Positions 1 through 6,380 of a stretch of DNA of 38,827 bases are shown one piece after another; within the stretch, counting starts at the first letter, position 1; each line of letters opens with the position of its first letter. The stretch comes from Paraburkholderia sp. NMBU_R16 (GTDB lineage: Bacteria > Pseudomonadota > Gammaproteobacteria > Burkholderiales > Burkholderiaceae). The notes beneath the pieces are model-generated. The model was not told the origin of the DNA, searched no databases, and saw only the letters and a program-made list of their open reading frames with translations. Location of the stretch: NCBI RefSeq assembly GCF_013282575.1, contig NZ_JAAAYE010000053.1:1-38827 (forward strand), in the 5' to 3' direction. The translations under genes and the position numbers were made by a program.

Positions 1-127
1 ACTCAAGCCGAGCGCTTTCGGCGCGGCGCAGCGGCGCCGGTTCCGGGCTACGCCCGTCACCGCCGCTGCTGCGTCTGCATTCTCATCCTGATTGACGCGC
101 TGTTCTCATCTTGATTGACGCGCGGCA
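1..127. mobile_element. Candidate IS21-family element end (partial)
   Basis: Two copies of a 21-bp unit lie at 80-100 and 103-123 (core CTGATTGACGCGC / TTGATTGACGCGC, one mismatch between the full units), 23 bp apart. Read on the minus strand they follow a TG dinucleotide (complement of the CA at 126-127). Paired internal repeats near TG/CA termini are a known feature of IS21-family elements. No transposase is visible because the window begins here, so the identification is an inference from repeat architecture. Confidence 0.4.
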
Positions 128-534
128 TCCCGCTCTGCATCGATGGTTCGATGCCCAGATATCCGATCATGGCCACGATGCGATGGCAGGGCATCATCCC
201 GGCATGATGCGCCATCATCAGTGGGAATCATCGGCAATGGAATAAGCAGCGCGCGCACACCCAAGATGCCAACTGCCAATCAATCTGGGCCCTGCTCCGC
301 TAAGTCGGTGGCAAGGCTGCTGTCGTCGTGGCCGAAAGTGCTACGCGAATCGGTTTGGTTCCGCTGGTACGATTCGAACAGGCATCTCTTCCGTCGCGGA
401 CGGCGGGTCAAAGCTTGATAGGGTAAGGCTGACCCTCACTTCAACCGGTCAATCCGAATACCCACTTTACTTCGCCGCGCCGCAGTGCTGAGCGGTTTGA
501 ACGCATTCTGGCGGGGTTTTGACGCTTCAACGCG
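128..534. other. Non-coding stretch before gntR
   Basis: I see no supportable gene here. A 91-codon open frame at 143-418 has no recognisable domain and no convincing ribosome binding site. A perfect 7-bp inverted repeat (GCATCAT, six-base loop, ATGATGC) lies at 191-210. The stretch separates the putative insertion-sequence end from the 3' end of the module 1 regulator gene and is probably decayed sequence. Confidence 0.5.
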
Positions 535-1221
535 TCACTCAGAAGTGTCCCCGTCGCCCTGCTCGGCCAGCATGCGCAATGCGGCCTTTTCCGCATTCAA
601 CACGTGCTGGCGGGCGTGTTCCTGCGCCTCGTCCGCGTCGCGCGCCTTCAGCGCCTTGTGGAGCTTGTCGATTTCGCGCAGGCTGCTCGGCAGCCGGTCG
701 GGATGCATCAACGATGTCGCGCGCAGCAGGTTCACGCGCGAGTAAAGGCTGTTGAGGATTTCCTTCACGAGACGGTTGCCGCAGTTGTCGAGCAGCACGT
801 CGTAGAGCGCCGCCTTGGCCTTGAGCACGCCATCCTGGTCCTGCGCCGTTGCTCGGGCGCGTAGCATCTTCGCGGCCTCGCCGAATCGCGCGATGGCCTC
901 GTCGCTGGCAAGCCGTGCGAATTCGTGCGCGGCAAAGCCCTCCAGCAAGGCCCGCAGCGCATAGAGTTCGACCGCCTCATCGCGCGACATCACTGCGACC
1001 ACGGGCCCCTTGTGCGGCACGTTCCGCACCAGCTTTTCGGCCTCCAGCTTGCGCAACGCCTCGCGCACGGAGGTCCGGCTCACGCCCAGCGTTTCGCACA
1101 GTTCACGCTCGATCAGCCGCGCGCCCGGCGCGAAGCGGCCGCTCATGATCGCCTGCCGCAGCACGTTTTCGACCTGGTGACGCAGTGTCTCGGGCCGAAT
1201 CAACCCCATATCAGTCGACAT
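535..1221 (-). CDS. GntR-family transcriptional regulator, FadR/FCD subfamily
   Basis: A 228-residue regulator and the promoter-distal gene of module 1. An N-terminal winged helix-turn-helix (about residues 8-70) contains the typical LCETLGVSRTSVREALRKLE helix pair. It is followed by an all-helical FCD ligand-binding domain (about 80-215). FCD regulators usually bind small carboxylates and release DNA when the pathway substrate or intermediate is present. The ATG at 1221 is preferred over an upstream TTG at 1242 because GGGAAG lies 7 nt before the ATG. A TTGTC-N9-GACAA inverted repeat covers this ribosome binding site, suggesting autoregulation. Similar half-sites occur in the promoters before the MFS gene at 14504 and the CMD gene at 6245, so this is the likely regulator of the whole cluster. 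Family assignment is secure; the ligand is unknown. Confidence 0.92.
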   Translation of the reverse strand: MSTDMGLIRPETLRHQVENVLRQAIMSGRFAPGARLIERELCETLGVSRTSVREALRKLEAEKLVRNVPHKGPVVAVMSRDEAVELYALRALLEGFAAHEFARLASDEAIARFGEAAKMLRARATAQDQDGVLKAKAALYDVLLDNCGNRLVKEILNSLYSRVNLLRATSLMHPDRLPSSLREIDKLHKALKARDADEAQEHARQHVLNAEKAALRMLAEQGDGDTSE

Positions 1222-1222
1222 T

Positions 1223-1242
1223 ATTGTCTTCCCACCCGACAA
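1223..1242. promoter_or_regulatory. Candidate GntR operator over the gntR ribosome binding site
   Basis: Half-sites ATTGTC (1223-1228) and GACAA (1238-1242) form an inverted repeat with a 9-nt centre. They match the halves of the compact perfect dyad at 6313-6325, but spread apart by 8 bp. The position, overlapping the Shine-Dalgarno of gntR, suits feedback control. Confidence 0.4.
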
Positions 1243-1252
1243 AAATCCAATC

Positions 1253-1282
1253 CATATAATACTTCACGAGCGCCCGCTTCAA
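1253..1282 (-). promoter_or_regulatory. Possible local promoter for gntR
   Basis: On the minus strand a TTGAAG element (1277-1282) lies 15 nt before TATTAT (1256-1261), or 18 nt before TATATG (1253-1258). Either would be a moderate sigma70 promoter giving gntR its own transcription. A GC-rich inverted repeat (GCGCCCG / CGGGCGC, 1270-1293) overlaps the -35 element. It could act as a weak terminator for the upstream mutase-like gene, though no T-tract follows. Confidence 0.3.
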
Positions 1283-1331
1283 GCGTCGGGCGCGCATAAA
1301 TCCGGATCGGCGAACGCACTCCAGGCTCGCG

Positions 1332-2045
1332 TCATTGCGGCAGGGAGCCGAGCCCTGTGCGCGATACGATTTGCAGGCTTTCGTTGAACCGGAGCACGAG
1401 CGGTTCGGCATGCGCGACTTCGAGCGACGCGATCTTCATATCGTCGATTCCGTCCAGATGCTTGAACAGGGCGCGCAACGCGTTGCCGTGCGCGACCATC
1501 AGCACCGACTCGCCGTTGCGCAACGCGGGCGTCACAGTGCTTTCCCAGAACGGCAACACGCGGTCCAGCGTATCGCGCAGGCTCTCGGTGCGCGGCAACG
1601 CGTCGGGGTGCGGCAGCCTTGTCCCGTCGAATTGCATGAAGATGGCCCGCTGGCGTTCCGCGTCGAGCGGCGGCGGCGCCGCGACGAAGCTCCGCCGCCA
1701 TGCGCGCACTTGTCCCGCGCCATATAAATCTGCGGCAGCGTCCTTGTTCATGCCCGTCAGCGCGCCGTAGTGACGGTCGTTCAGCCGCCACGAACGCACG
1801 ACGGGTCGCCTGGGCGCGCCGCACCGGCCGATGATGAGATCGAGCGAGCGCCCCGCGCGGCTCAGCACCGACGTCACCGCAAGATCGAACCGTAACGACC
1901 GCGCGCGCATCTGCTCGCCGATGCATGTCGCCTGCGCGATGCCCCGCTCCGAGAGCGGCACGTCCATCCAGCCCGTGAAGCGGTTCGTGCGATTCCATTC
2001 CGACTGGGCGTGGCGCAGGACCACGAGCGTCGCGCAATCCGCCAT
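1332..2045 (-). CDS. Phosphoglycerate-mutase-like histidine phosphatase family protein
   Basis: A 237-residue member of the cofactor-dependent phosphoglycerate mutase / histidine phosphatase superfamily. The phosphohistidine motif is RHAQSEWN near residue 11, followed by NRFTGWMDVPLSERG, then LNDRHYGALTG, and the second catalytic His in VAHGNALRALFKHLDG. Two positions differ from glycolytic enzymes. The usual RHG is RHA, and the Glu of LNERHYG (Glu88 in the E. coli enzyme) is Asp. Together with the location in a catabolic operon this suggests a specialised phosphatase or mutase rather than a housekeeping enzyme. The ATG at 2045 has a clear GAGG five bases upstream; the in-frame ATG at 2114, one base past the CMD stop codon, has no such site. 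Family is certain, reaction is not. Confidence 0.85.
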   Translation of the reverse strand: MADCATLVVLRHAQSEWNRTNRFTGWMDVPLSERGIAQATCIGEQMRARSLRFDLAVTSVLSRAGRSLDLIIGRCGAPRRPVVRSWRLNDRHYGALTGMNKDAAADLYGAGQVRAWRRSFVAAPPPLDAERQRAIFMQFDGTRLPHPDALPRTESLRDTLDRVLPFWESTVTPALRNGESVLMVAHGNALRALFKHLDGIDDMKIASLEVAHAEPLVLRFNESLQIVSRTGLGSLPQ

Positions 2046-2115
2046 GCGGACCTCGTCTAGTTGTAGGCCGAGATCGCGGACGTGCGGGTTCGGGCTGTCG
2101 TCTTCGAGCGGCATG

Positions 2116-2907
2116 TCAGGACGTCGCCGTCGCGCACCGTTTCGCCAGCGCCGCCTCGAGCAGCGGCGCGCCGAGTTCCGCGCCATGAATGCCGGTAGTG
2201 CTGACGATCTCGAGCAACTCCATCAGTTCTTGCGGTGTCGCGCCGTAACGCAGCGCGTTGCGCATGTGCAGCTTGAGCCCCGGCAAGTACAGATGCGTCG
2301 ACGACGCGTCGAACGCACAATACATGAACTCCTTGATCTTCGGGGGCAATACGCCGGTGCGCCAAGGCACCGAAGAAAATGCGACATACGCCTCGAAGAA
2401 GTCGGGGTCGAACTCGAGCAGGCCTTCCCATGTCGGATGCCAATAGCCGCGATTCTTTTCGAACGCTTTCTTCAGCGCGCGGCGCCGTTCGTCGAGCGGC
2501 GCAGATCCCGCGCGCAGCCCCTCTTCTTCGAGCACTTCAAGCAGCACGGGCACACCGACATTGCTCGTATGGATGCCGATCGTGCTGATCAGTTCCAACA
2601 CTTCCATCAGTTCTTCGCGCGTCGCGCCGAATGCGAGCGCACGCTCCAGATGATGTGCGACACCCGGCCCGTATAGCTGCGTTGCGCACGCGTCGGCGGC
2701 AAGCGCGATGAAAGCGCGCACTTTGTCGTTGAGATGATTTCTTCGCTGCGGCACCGCCGACAACTGAACATAGGCATCTACAAAGCTCGGGGCGAGACGA
2801 AGCATGCTGTCCCATGCGGCGCTCCAGCCGCCGTGCACGCGCACGAAATCGTCCTTGATCTGCTGCGGCTTGCGTGGCTCGCGCGCCGGCTGGTCTCCCT
2901 GATTCAT
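2116..2907 (-). CDS. Carboxymuconolactone decarboxylase family protein, two CMD domains
   Basis: A 263-residue protein built from two consecutive CMD/AhpD-type domains. Each carries the repeated helical signature: YGPGVAHHLERALAFGATREELMEVLELIS (about residues 80-110, split here only by description) and a matching LYLPGLKLHMRNALRYGAT segment about 120 residues later. The classical AhpD CxxC redox pair is absent; residues such as the His before the ALAFGA/ALRYGA segments are kept. In protocatechuate degradation CMD proteins decarboxylate 4-carboxymuconolactone, but many CMD proteins have other or unknown roles. GAGGAG seven bases before the ATG at 2907 decides this start over the longer frame beginning at 2979. 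It follows the cupin gene by 78 bp. CMD-cupin pairing recurs in Proteobacteria, suggesting they act on the same lactone or keto-acid. Confidence 0.85.
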   Translation of the reverse strand: MNQGDQPAREPRKPQQIKDDFVRVHGGWSAAWDSMLRLAPSFVDAYVQLSAVPQRRNHLNDKVRAFIALAADACATQLYGPGVAHHLERALAFGATREELMEVLELISTIGIHTSNVGVPVLLEVLEEEGLRAGSAPLDERRRALKKAFEKNRGYWHPTWEGLLEFDPDFFEAYVAFSSVPWRTGVLPPKIKEFMYCAFDASSTHLYLPGLKLHMRNALRYGATPQELMELLEIVSTTGIHGAELGAPLLEAALAKRCATATS

Positions 2908-2985
2908 CCAGTCGCTCCTCGTGGTGGCGATGGTCAAATGTCTGCGCACTCGGAACGCGGCCTGCGCCGCGTTCCGCAATTGGCA

Positions 2986-3381
2986 TCAGCGTGCGTCAAG
3001 CCCCTTCGGGTAATCGGCCTCCGAAACTTCCTCCTGCCACATCGACTTGCCGATCGACGTGGCAATATGGACCATGTAGCTGCCGTCGCTCGCCCCGTGC
3101 CAGTGGCGCTCACGGGGTCCGATGAACACGATGTCGCCCTGGCGGATTTCCTGCGGTGCCTCGCCGTCCTTGCAGATCCAGCCCTTGCCGGCCGTCACCT
3201 GCAGCACCTGGCCCTGCTCATGCGTGTGCCAGTAGGTGCGGCCGCGCGGCGCGAAGAACACCGTGTTGATCGTGACGCCGTCGGTAGACGGCATCACGGG
3301 GTCGGCCCACACCGTGCCCGTGAAAGTCTCGCCGCGCTGCTCCGACATCTTGTCTTCTGCCCTGCCGTGAAAAACCTTCAT
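2986..3381 (-). CDS. Single-domain cupin protein
   Basis: A 131-residue cupin with one beta-barrel. Motif 1 reads RTYWHTHEQGQVLQV (about residues 48-62), giving the two metal-binding His of HxH, but the usual Glu four residues on is Gln. Motif 2 is GDIVFIGPRERHWHGA (about 82-97), supplying the third His. The ligand set is therefore 3-His plus Gln in place of 3-His/1-Glu, which some cupins tolerate. The protein ends in a short hydrophilic tail with no second cupin domain. Strong GGAG upstream of the ATG at 3381 fixes the start. It lies between a HIBADH-type gene and the two-domain CMD gene. Likely roles are isomerase, dioxygenase or small-molecule binding; the sequence cannot decide. Confidence 0.85.
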   Translation of the reverse strand: MKVFHGRAEDKMSEQRGETFTGTVWADPVMPSTDGVTINTVFFAPRGRTYWHTHEQGQVLQVTAGKGWICKDGEAPQEIRQGDIVFIGPRERHWHGASDGSYMVHIATSIGKSMWQEEVSEADYPKGLDAR

Positions 3382-3401
3382 GACTGCTTCTCCTCTTCTC
3401 G

Positions 3402-4307
3402 TCAAACTTTCCGCTTTCCATCGAATAGCCGCACACCGCCGGAGACATCGCCGATCGCATCGACGACGCGATTGCTGATCACGTCGCCATAGCCTAGCGC
3501 CGTGCCGAGGCCAAAGCTCGCGAGCGGCCCCGATGCATTCAGCGACACCAGGCCTAACTCGCGCACGCGATCGACGTAAAGCACAACATCCTTCGTCATC
3601 AGCTTGCCCGTCAGGCCGCCTTCCAGATAATCGCCGTCGACGATCTTCGGAAAGCGGTTGAGCGTCGCGAAGTTCACGCCGCTGCTGCTGTTGAGCACAT
3701 CGAGCAGCAGATGCAGGTCGAGCCCCGCCTTCTTGCCTGCCACCATCACTTCCGCGCTCGCCGCAAGGCTGACCGCGTTGAGGAAGTTGTTCAGTAGCTT
3801 GGTCGTGTGACCCGCGCCGCTTTCGCCCATGTGCGCGACCTTCTTGGCGATCGGCGCGAATGCCCATTTGAGCGCTTCGACGGCGCTCTGTTCACCGCCG
3901 ACCATCAATGTCAGCGTGCCCTTCTCCGCCGCGGCGGCGCCGCCCGAGATACCCGCGTCGACATACTGGACGCCGCCTTGCGCGAAGCGCTGGGCGAGCC
4001 GTATCGTCGAGCTCGCGGCAGCCGTGCTCAGGTCGACGACGATTTGTCCGGCGCGGCAATTCGCCAGCACGCCGCCCTCGCCTTCGACGACGGCCTCGAC
4101 CACCTTGCTGTCCGGCAGGGACAGCATCACGACGTCGGCAAACTTCATCACGTCCGCTATTGCGGACGCGGCCTGCGCACCCGCTGCCTCTATGCGCTCA
4201 GGCACGGTGTCGTAGCCAAGCACTGCGACGCCAGCATCGACGAGCCGCCGCGTCATGCGGCCGCCCATGTTGCCGAGACCGATGAATCCGATCCGTTCCT
4301 TGTTCAT
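3402..4307 (-). CDS. NAD(P)-dependent 3-hydroxyisobutyrate dehydrogenase-family oxidoreductase (copy A)
   Basis: A 301-residue beta-hydroxyacid dehydrogenase. The N-terminal Rossmann fold opens with IGFIGLGNMGGRM (dinucleotide-binding GxGxxG). The substrate-binding motif is DAGISGGAAAAEKGT near residue 120, a variant of the family DAPVSGG. The catalytic Lys lies in AGHTTKLLNNFL near residue 168. The C-terminal all-helical domain completes the family length of about 300. Members oxidise 3-hydroxyisobutyrate, tartronate semialdehyde precursors or related 3-hydroxy acids. It sits 31 bp downstream of the MFS gene and 20 bp upstream of the cupin, so is co-transcribed. This is one of three such paralogues in module 1; the altered substrate motif suggests it has its own substrate. 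Confidence 0.9.
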   Translation of the reverse strand: MNKERIGFIGLGNMGGRMTRRLVDAGVAVLGYDTVPERIEAAGAQAASAIADVMKFADVVMLSLPDSKVVEAVVEGEGGVLANCRAGQIVVDLSTAAASSTIRLAQRFAQGGVQYVDAGISGGAAAAEKGTLTLMVGGEQSAVEALKWAFAPIAKKVAHMGESGAGHTTKLLNNFLNAVSLAASAEVMVAGKKAGLDLHLLLDVLNSSSGVNFATLNRFPKIVDGDYLEGGLTGKLMTKDVVLYVDRVRELGLVSLNASGPLASFGLGTALGYGDVISNRVVDAIGDVSGGVRLFDGKRKV

Positions 4308-4338
4308 TTGCGCTATTCCCTTTCAATCAGCTCATTCG

Positions 4339-5688
4339 TCAAAAGTCGACATCCTTTGTTTCCGGTCCCATCAGCGCGCCGATCGCGCCGATCAGCCCGC
4401 CGATGCATAGCAGCACCACCGAAGTCAGCCGCAACGGCATGAACGTGCTCAGCCAGTCCATGTAGAACGCGTAGAACGACGGGATGATCACCGATAGGCT
4501 GAAGCCCACGCCGAAGCCCGTTGCACGCACATCGGTGACGAAGCGTTCGTTGATGTACGTGACGATCACGCCCCACGGCGATGTGACGAGCACGGCGAGC
4601 ACGCAGACCAGCGCGATGATCGCCGGCAGCGACAGCCCGTCGACGTTCGCGAGGACATACAGCAGCGCCGCGCCGACTGTCGCGATCAGCGGGCCGACGA
4701 TGGCGAAAAGGCGCCGCCGGCCGATTACCTGCGCGAGCATGCCCGAACCGATATAGCTGAAGAACAGCACGAAGTAGGTGATCATTAGCGTTGACGTCAT
4801 CTGGAAGCCGGTCAGATGCAGCGTCTTCACGAGCAGCCCGGTCGGCAGGAAAATCGTGATGATGTTCTGCGTGAGCCAGAAGCCCGTCATCATGACCAGC
4901 ACCTGAAGCAGATTGCGTCCGCTCTTGCCGCGCAGCAAGTCCGTCAACGGCAGCTTTTCGGGCTGAACCGCCTTCTCTGCCGTTTCGCTCTTCCAGATCT
5001 CCGATTCGGCGACCTTGTGCACGTAGTACATCGCCAGCGCGCCCGCGAGCACGGCGCCCAGCACGAACGGAATGCGCCAGCCCCATTGCGCATACGGCGA
5101 GTGCATCCCGCTGAGCGGAAACAACCAGAACATCAGCATCGCGATCAGATTGATCGACACATACGCGGCGGGAAAGCCCGCGATGATGAAGCCGCCCACG
5201 AAGCCGCGCTGCGCCTTCTTCGAATACTCGATGGCAAGCGGCATCGCGCCCGTATAGCCACCGCCGAGAAAGATGCCGTCGACGAAGCGCAATAGCACGA
5301 GCGCCCAATACGACACAATGCCGATGCTTTCATAGCCCGGCAGTAGCGCGATCAGCAGCGTGACGACGCCGAAGCCCGATACCGACCAGATCGAGGCCTT
5401 GCGGCGGCCGATGCGGTCCGCGACCATCCCGAACAGCAGCGCGCCGATCGGCCGCCCCAGCAGCGTCGTGATGAACACCAGAGACGCGAGAATCGTCTCC
5501 ATGCCGCTCGACAGATGCGGCGGCTGGAAGAACGCCAGCACCGGCGACAGTACGACGACGGGCAGGTAAATGTCGAACATGTCGATGTACTCGGAGAAGA
5601 ACGCGCCTTTGATCGCGTTGCGTCTTTTCGTTTCGATCGTCTGCTCCCGGTCGGACTGTACGACGTCAGTCGCGGTGAGTGTCTTCAT
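4339..5688 (-). CDS. MFS transporter, metabolite:H+ symporter type
   Basis: A 449-residue inner-membrane carrier with twelve predicted membrane segments. The start EYIDMFDIYLPVVVL forms TM1. The loop 2-3 MFS signature GMVADRIGRRKAS lies near residue 105, and VDGIFLGGGYTGAM in TM4-5. The repeat in the second half (GMLAQVIGRRRLF) follows a long central loop. The style is closest to metabolite:proton symporters that import carboxylates such as citrate, alpha-ketoglutarate or aromatic acids. AAAGGAG upstream decides the ATG at 5688; the longer frame running to 6117 reads through the CMD gene and is spurious. It is preceded by a 158-bp gap with two stem-loops. The substrate is presumably the compound degraded by module 1. 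Confidence 0.9.
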   Translation of the reverse strand: MKTLTATDVVQSDREQTIETKRRNAIKGAFFSEYIDMFDIYLPVVVLSPVLAFFQPPHLSSGMETILASLVFITTLLGRPIGALLFGMVADRIGRRKASIWSVSGFGVVTLLIALLPGYESIGIVSYWALVLLRFVDGIFLGGGYTGAMPLAIEYSKKAQRGFVGGFIIAGFPAAYVSINLIAMLMFWLFPLSGMHSPYAQWGWRIPFVLGAVLAGALAMYYVHKVAESEIWKSETAEKAVQPEKLPLTDLLRGKSGRNLLQVLVMMTGFWLTQNIITIFLPTGLLVKTLHLTGFQMTSTLMITYFVLFFSYIGSGMLAQVIGRRRLFAIVGPLIATVGAALLYVLANVDGLSLPAIIALVCVLAVLVTSPWGVIVTYINERFVTDVRATGFGVGFSLSVIIPSFYAFYMDWLSTFMPLRLTSVVLLCIGGLIGAIGALMGPETKDVDF

Positions 5689-5704
5689 CGTTGTCTCCTT
5701 TGTA

Positions 5705-5757
5705 GACCGGAGCCGGTGCTTTCGCGCCTGCTCCGGTCGCATGCAATCTCGTTGCAT
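5705..5757 (-). other. Two stem-loops in the leader of the MFS gene
   Basis: On the minus strand a perfect 6-bp stem (ATGCAA / TTGCAT, 5-nt loop, 5741-5757) is followed by an 8-bp stem GACCGGAG / CTCCGGTC (5705-5738). The second stem's inner helix is capped by a GAAA tetraloop. It ends a few bases before the AAAGGAG Shine-Dalgarno of the MFS gene. No T-tract follows, so it is more likely an RNA-processing or stability element, or a repetitive palindromic element, than a simple terminator. Confidence 0.45.
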
Positions 5758-5846
5758 TGATTGCGCGCATCGTGCGGTGCGCGGTCTGCGTATGATGTTG
5801 CGCCGTGTCGCCGTTTTGCTCGCGCACGCGGGCAAGACGTGCGCTG

Positions 5847-6245
5847 CTACGTAACCGTCGAAGTCTCGGCTTCGTACGTTTTGATCGCCTCCGTGGCAAT
5901 GCGGAACGCCGCCAGGGCGAGCGGCACGCCGCAGTAGATGGCCGCCTGCATCAACACAGCGCGGATCTCGTCCTTCGTCACGCCGTTGCGCAGCGCCCCC
6001 TTCACGTGCACGGACAGTTCGTGATGCTGGCTCATCGCCGTCAGCATCCCGAGGTTCAGCAGGCTGCGCGTCTTGAACGGCAGCGTCTTGTCGCCCCAGA
6101 TATCGCCCCAGCAGCATTCCGTGACGTACTTCTGCATCGGCCGGTTGAAGTCGTCGGCGTTAGCCCACGACTTCTCGACGTGCGCTGCGCCAAGCACTTC
6201 CTTGCGGTTTTCAAAGCCTTTGTCGAAACGTTCATTGCTGTCCAT
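5847..6245 (-). CDS. Carboxymuconolactone decarboxylase family protein, single domain
   Basis: A 132-residue protein resembling PcaC-type 4-carboxymuconolactone decarboxylases. It shows the typical N-terminal ERFDKGFENRKEVLGAAHVE, then FNRPMQKYVTECCWGDIW, and the core LPFKTRSLLNLGMLTAM followed by ELSVHVKGALRNGVTKDEI and AAIYCGVPLALAAFRIA. This length and order match PcaC well. PcaC removes CO2 from gamma-carboxymuconolactone in the beta-ketoadipate pathway, but no other pca gene is in the window, so a related lactone is the probable substrate. GGGAG precedes both a TTG at 6251 and the ATG at 6245; the ATG is preferred by codon, the TTG by spacing. It has its own promoter with an embedded GntR-type operator. 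Confidence 0.9.
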   Translation of the reverse strand: MDSNERFDKGFENRKEVLGAAHVEKSWANADDFNRPMQKYVTECCWGDIWGDKTLPFKTRSLLNLGMLTAMSQHHELSVHVKGALRNGVTKDEIRAVLMQAAIYCGVPLALAAFRIATEAIKTYEAETSTVT

Positions 6246-6291
6246 CTTCAAGGTTCTCCCAGTTGCTCAACCCGTTCAGTTGCTCCGCGCG

Positions 6292-6325
6292 ATCATATTG
6301 CCGGGCGCAATGATTGTCCGACAAT
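6292..6325 (-). promoter_or_regulatory. Internal promoter with perfect GntR-type operator
   Basis: On the minus strand CGGACA (6315-6320) is separated by 17 nt from TATGAT (6292-6297), about 47 nt before the CMD start at 6245. The perfect 13-bp dyad ATTGTCCGACAAT (6313-6325) overlaps the -35 element, the position expected for repression. The same half-sites occur before gntR and before the first MFS gene, which links this promoter to the GntR protein encoded at 535-1221. Confidence 0.6.
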
Positions 6326-6380
6326 GCAAACGCGCAAAATTTTTTGGCACATGTCCGGCTTACATCCGGTCGCGTGCCGC

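Noticed and set aside
371-379. GATTCGAAC, resembling a tRNA T-loop on the minus strand
   Set aside because: The flanking bases cannot form a T stem and no anticodon arm or acceptor stem is present.
143-418. A 91-codon open frame on the plus strand near the left end
   Set aside because: Low-complexity Arg/Ser-rich translation, no domain, no ribosome binding site; typical of random frames in GC-rich DNA.
1270-1293. GC-rich inverted repeat after the mutase-like gene as a rho-independent terminator
   Set aside because: No T-tract follows on the minus strand; it overlaps the putative gntR promoter instead.
5847-6245. Naming the small CMD gene pcaC
   Set aside because: It resembles PcaC but no other protocatechuate-pathway gene is present, so the specific symbol is not supported.
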